A DNA stretch of 17,446 nucleotides, from assembly GCA_029378245.1 (NCBI GenBank), contig JARKIF010000456.1, forward strand, positions 1 to 17,446, in the 5' to 3' direction. Each line of letters begins with the position of its first letter. Position 1 is the stretch's first letter. Under the pieces are notes generated by a model. The model saw only the letters and a list, made by a program, of their open reading frames with translations. It did no database searches and had not been told where the DNA came from. This document shows positions 15,680 to 17,446 of the stretch, piece after piece. Source of the DNA: Roridomyces roridus (lineage: Eukaryota > Basidiomycota > Agaricomycetes > Agaricales > Mycenaceae). A program made the position numbers and the translations under genes.

Positions 15680-17195
15680 TCACGTCAATGTCCGCTTCAA
15701 CTTGCGGAGCGTCGACTTGTAGGACTTGGCTTTTAATTTCGACTCGGACTCTTTCTCCTTGTCCTTGTCCTTGTCCTTTCGGCGGGATCTTGAAGTGTAA
15801 GTCGAACTGGGGCCCGGACTCGCTCCGGTTTCTGGTTCGGGTGGGGGCGTGGGCGGAAGTGGAAGGGGGTGAACTATACGGGAATCGACATGGATAGTTC
15901 CTCCACTTCCTCCGCGGTAGGATTGTGATTGAGGAATTGGCATCGGTGATGCAGGAGACAATGGAGGCGGGACGTCCCGCGCGTGCCAGGTGCTTGGGTA
16001 TCAAAGCGATAGGTGAGGAGCCACGTCGCGGTGAGGATTACTCCATGACCGCGGGTCAAAGCCCCGATGGTACTCCAGCTCCACTGAGATGAAGGTGCCG
16101 ATGTAGCTGATGAAGGGCAACCAGCGTTGGAGGAGGAACATGGCGGATTGAGTGGGGGTGGGAAGGTTGAGATGGGGAGCTTGGTGAGAGAAACAGGTCC
16201 AAGGCGGCTGTGATTGTGGTGGCTTGGGGGTGGCCTCGACAGATTGGTCGTCGAGGAATGGATAGGACGGCGGGGGAAGTAAGTCGATAAACCCCACCAT
16301 GTCGTTTTTCGAAAAGATAGTTTTAGTCGTGGAGGGTTTCAGGACGCCGTTGAACGGGTGGTACTCCTTCCTCTCTTGTACGACACCAGCAGGAGGTCGT
16401 CGGTTCTGGGAGATTCTGATATAACAAAATCAGGCGATTTGGCAGTCCAGTCACCGAATGGCCAAAATGTGGGCCAAACGGGCCACGACCACCTCGCTGG
16501 GGTAGGATCCTCTGAAATGGTGGGAAAATCCTCCAAGGCAGCGAGTTCGATGACAGAATCCGCATTTGGGATCAAGGGAGAGTACATCATGATGCTGGAC
16601 CGGTCAGAGACAGCGTATTCACTCTGGCTCTGATCCATTGTCCCTGCGTCAGAAACGCGAGGTGGCTCGATCGCGTCGAGCATGCTCCACACGCTCTGTC
16701 TCCTTCCATCTGAGCCGCTCATGATGCTGGGGTTCGAAAGGAGGGATATGAGCTCTGGGTCCTGGATTCGGGCAGCACCTGGAGGAGGGATGGGACGTCC
16801 ATTAGAGTCCACGATTGTAGAAGCATTATTGGTCGTGGGGGAGAGGAAACGTGAAGAGAAGGCCGGAATGAGTTTATTAAACCGCGAATCTTTTTCGCGA
16901 TGAAGGTGTCCTGTGAGAAATTCGAGTCTGGTGCATTACGCGACTCGGAAGTGCTGCTGAGTTTGCCACTGCGTTTCAAAGCGGAGGAGAGTGCTTTGTG
17001 AAGTTCCGGTGACTCGGGGGGTTGGTTCGTCCACCGTGAAGGAAGCTTTTCTAGATTCTCCTCCGTGAGAGAGGAAGAGGCCTCCGTAGGGTCGGCGTGG
17101 TCGACTATAACCAGCTTGTTGCGGCGCTGACCTCGTCGCAGTTTCAACGGATCCTTGCTCTTGTGTGAGGATGAGCCTGCCTTGGAGCTAGACAT
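15680..17195 (-). pseudogene. Unrecognised, probably tail-anchored protein; frame broken several times
   Basis: I do not recognise the family. From ATG 17195 a Ser/Lys-rich N-terminus is read (KDPLKLRRGQRRNKLVIVDH ... IAKKIRGLINSF). It continues in other frames with TIVDSNGRPIPPPGAARIQD, RRQSVWSMLDAIEPPRVSDA, EDPTPARWSWPVWPTFWPFG, EYHPFNGVLKPSTTKTIFSK, MVGFIDLLPPPSYPFLDDQS and LLQRWLPFISYIGTFIS. Then come GHGVILTATWLL and STWHARDVPPPLSPASPMPI, a Pro-rich stretch and a basic end with KDKDKDKEKE. The hydrophobic segments around 15985-16140 suggest one or two membrane helices near the C-terminus. Breaks of the one-base-missing type lie at the G-run 16837-16841 and near 16375. Three more changes of frame, each equivalent to one extra base, lie near 16083, 16012 and 15994. 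No plausible introns explain them. It could be an intact gene seen through sequence errors, or a true pseudogene. Confidence 0.55.
15764..15782. repeat. Hexanucleotide microsatellite in coding sequence
   Basis: CCTTGT is repeated three times and followed by CCTTTC on the plus strand. On the minus strand it encodes the alternating Lys-Asp run KDKDKDKEKE of the gene at 15680-17195. It is a normal source of length variation in low-complexity basic tails. Confidence 0.7.
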
Positions 17196-17446
17196 GAGAG
17201 CCTGAATCCGTCGTCAAGTAACCGCGGCGCGTCGCGGCGATCAACGCGCCTTTCCATTTTGGGAAATTTAAACTCAGCTTGTCCTTTACGTGTTTGTTCT
17301 TCTCATCCCATCCATGTACTTTCAGCGTCATGGATGCTGAAACCCCTTGTTATGCCTCCCTATCTTCAGTATTTGGTGTATCAGGCACCTTGCACGTCTC
17401 CCACCATACCAATCCTTCGAGTCAAAGGGCTCACGCCGTTTTACGA
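17196..17446. promoter_or_regulatory. Right-edge region upstream of the minus-strand gene
   Basis: These 251 bp should hold the promoter of the gene starting at 17195. I see no convincing ORF or TATA element; GGGAAATTTAAAC (17260-17272) is the most AT-rich patch, about 70 bp upstream of that ATG. Confidence 0.3.

Overview
The window looks like a piece of nuclear genome from a basidiomycete fungus, probably Agaricomycotina. Nearly every gene is cut by many short introns, mostly 44-58 nt, with GTRNGT-type donors and CTAAC/CTGAC/CTAAT-like branch points. Genes are dense on both strands. The protein families are fungal: a Y-complex nucleoporin, an OPR-like old yellow enzyme, a TIP/ITFG1 homologue, an FMO with an NTF2-like N-terminus, an L-rhamnose mutarotase and Rab11/Ypt3. 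I saw no prophage, plasmid, CRISPR, rRNA or tRNA, and no transposon ORF. Intron models were built by hand from splice signals, reading frame and remembered family sequence.

Layout, left to right. (1) 1-510, minus: the N-terminal quarter of an IlvD/Edd-type dehydratase, running off the left edge, with two apparent 1-base frame breaks. (2) 511-2334: no convincing gene, but an unusual tandem array (923-1464) whose repeat unit carries a complete spliceosomal intron, followed by a more diverged 198-bp-period repeat. (3) 2335-5215, plus: Nup107/Nup84, 12 exons. (4) 5308-6883, minus: old yellow enzyme, 10 exons including a 10-nt one, with substituted active-site residues. (5) 7120-9580, minus: TIP/ITFG1-like type I membrane protein, 10 exons. 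(6) 9700-11735, minus: FMO with an NTF2-like N-terminal domain, 6 exons. (7) 11834-13853, plus: a tandem duplication with two NTF2-like genes, a decapitated 5' fragment of a rhamnose mutarotase gene between them, and the intact mutarotase gene after them. (8) 14121-15176, plus: Rab11/Ypt3, 8 exons including a 5-nt micro-exon. (9) 15680-17195, minus: an unrecognised, probably tail-anchored protein broken in several places.

The genes do not form one pathway. Nup107, Rab11 and the TIP homologue are housekeeping or secretory genes. The IlvD/Edd-like dehydratase, OYE, FMO and rhamnose mutarotase are accessory redox or sugar enzymes. The FMO and the first NTF2-like gene are divergent and share a 339-bp intergenic region, which could allow joint regulation (inference only).

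Conserved genes are interrupted at several places by what looks like one missing base, often in a short homopolymer (near 248, 399-402, 2859, 7801-7804, 16375 and 16837-16841). The simplest reading is uncorrected sequencing or assembly indels, but this needs raw reads. The most biologically interesting signals are the intron-bearing tandem repeat, the OYE with two catalytic positions changed, the duplication that copied and beheaded the rhamnose mutarotase gene, and the Rab11 micro-exon next to a hairpin-containing intron.
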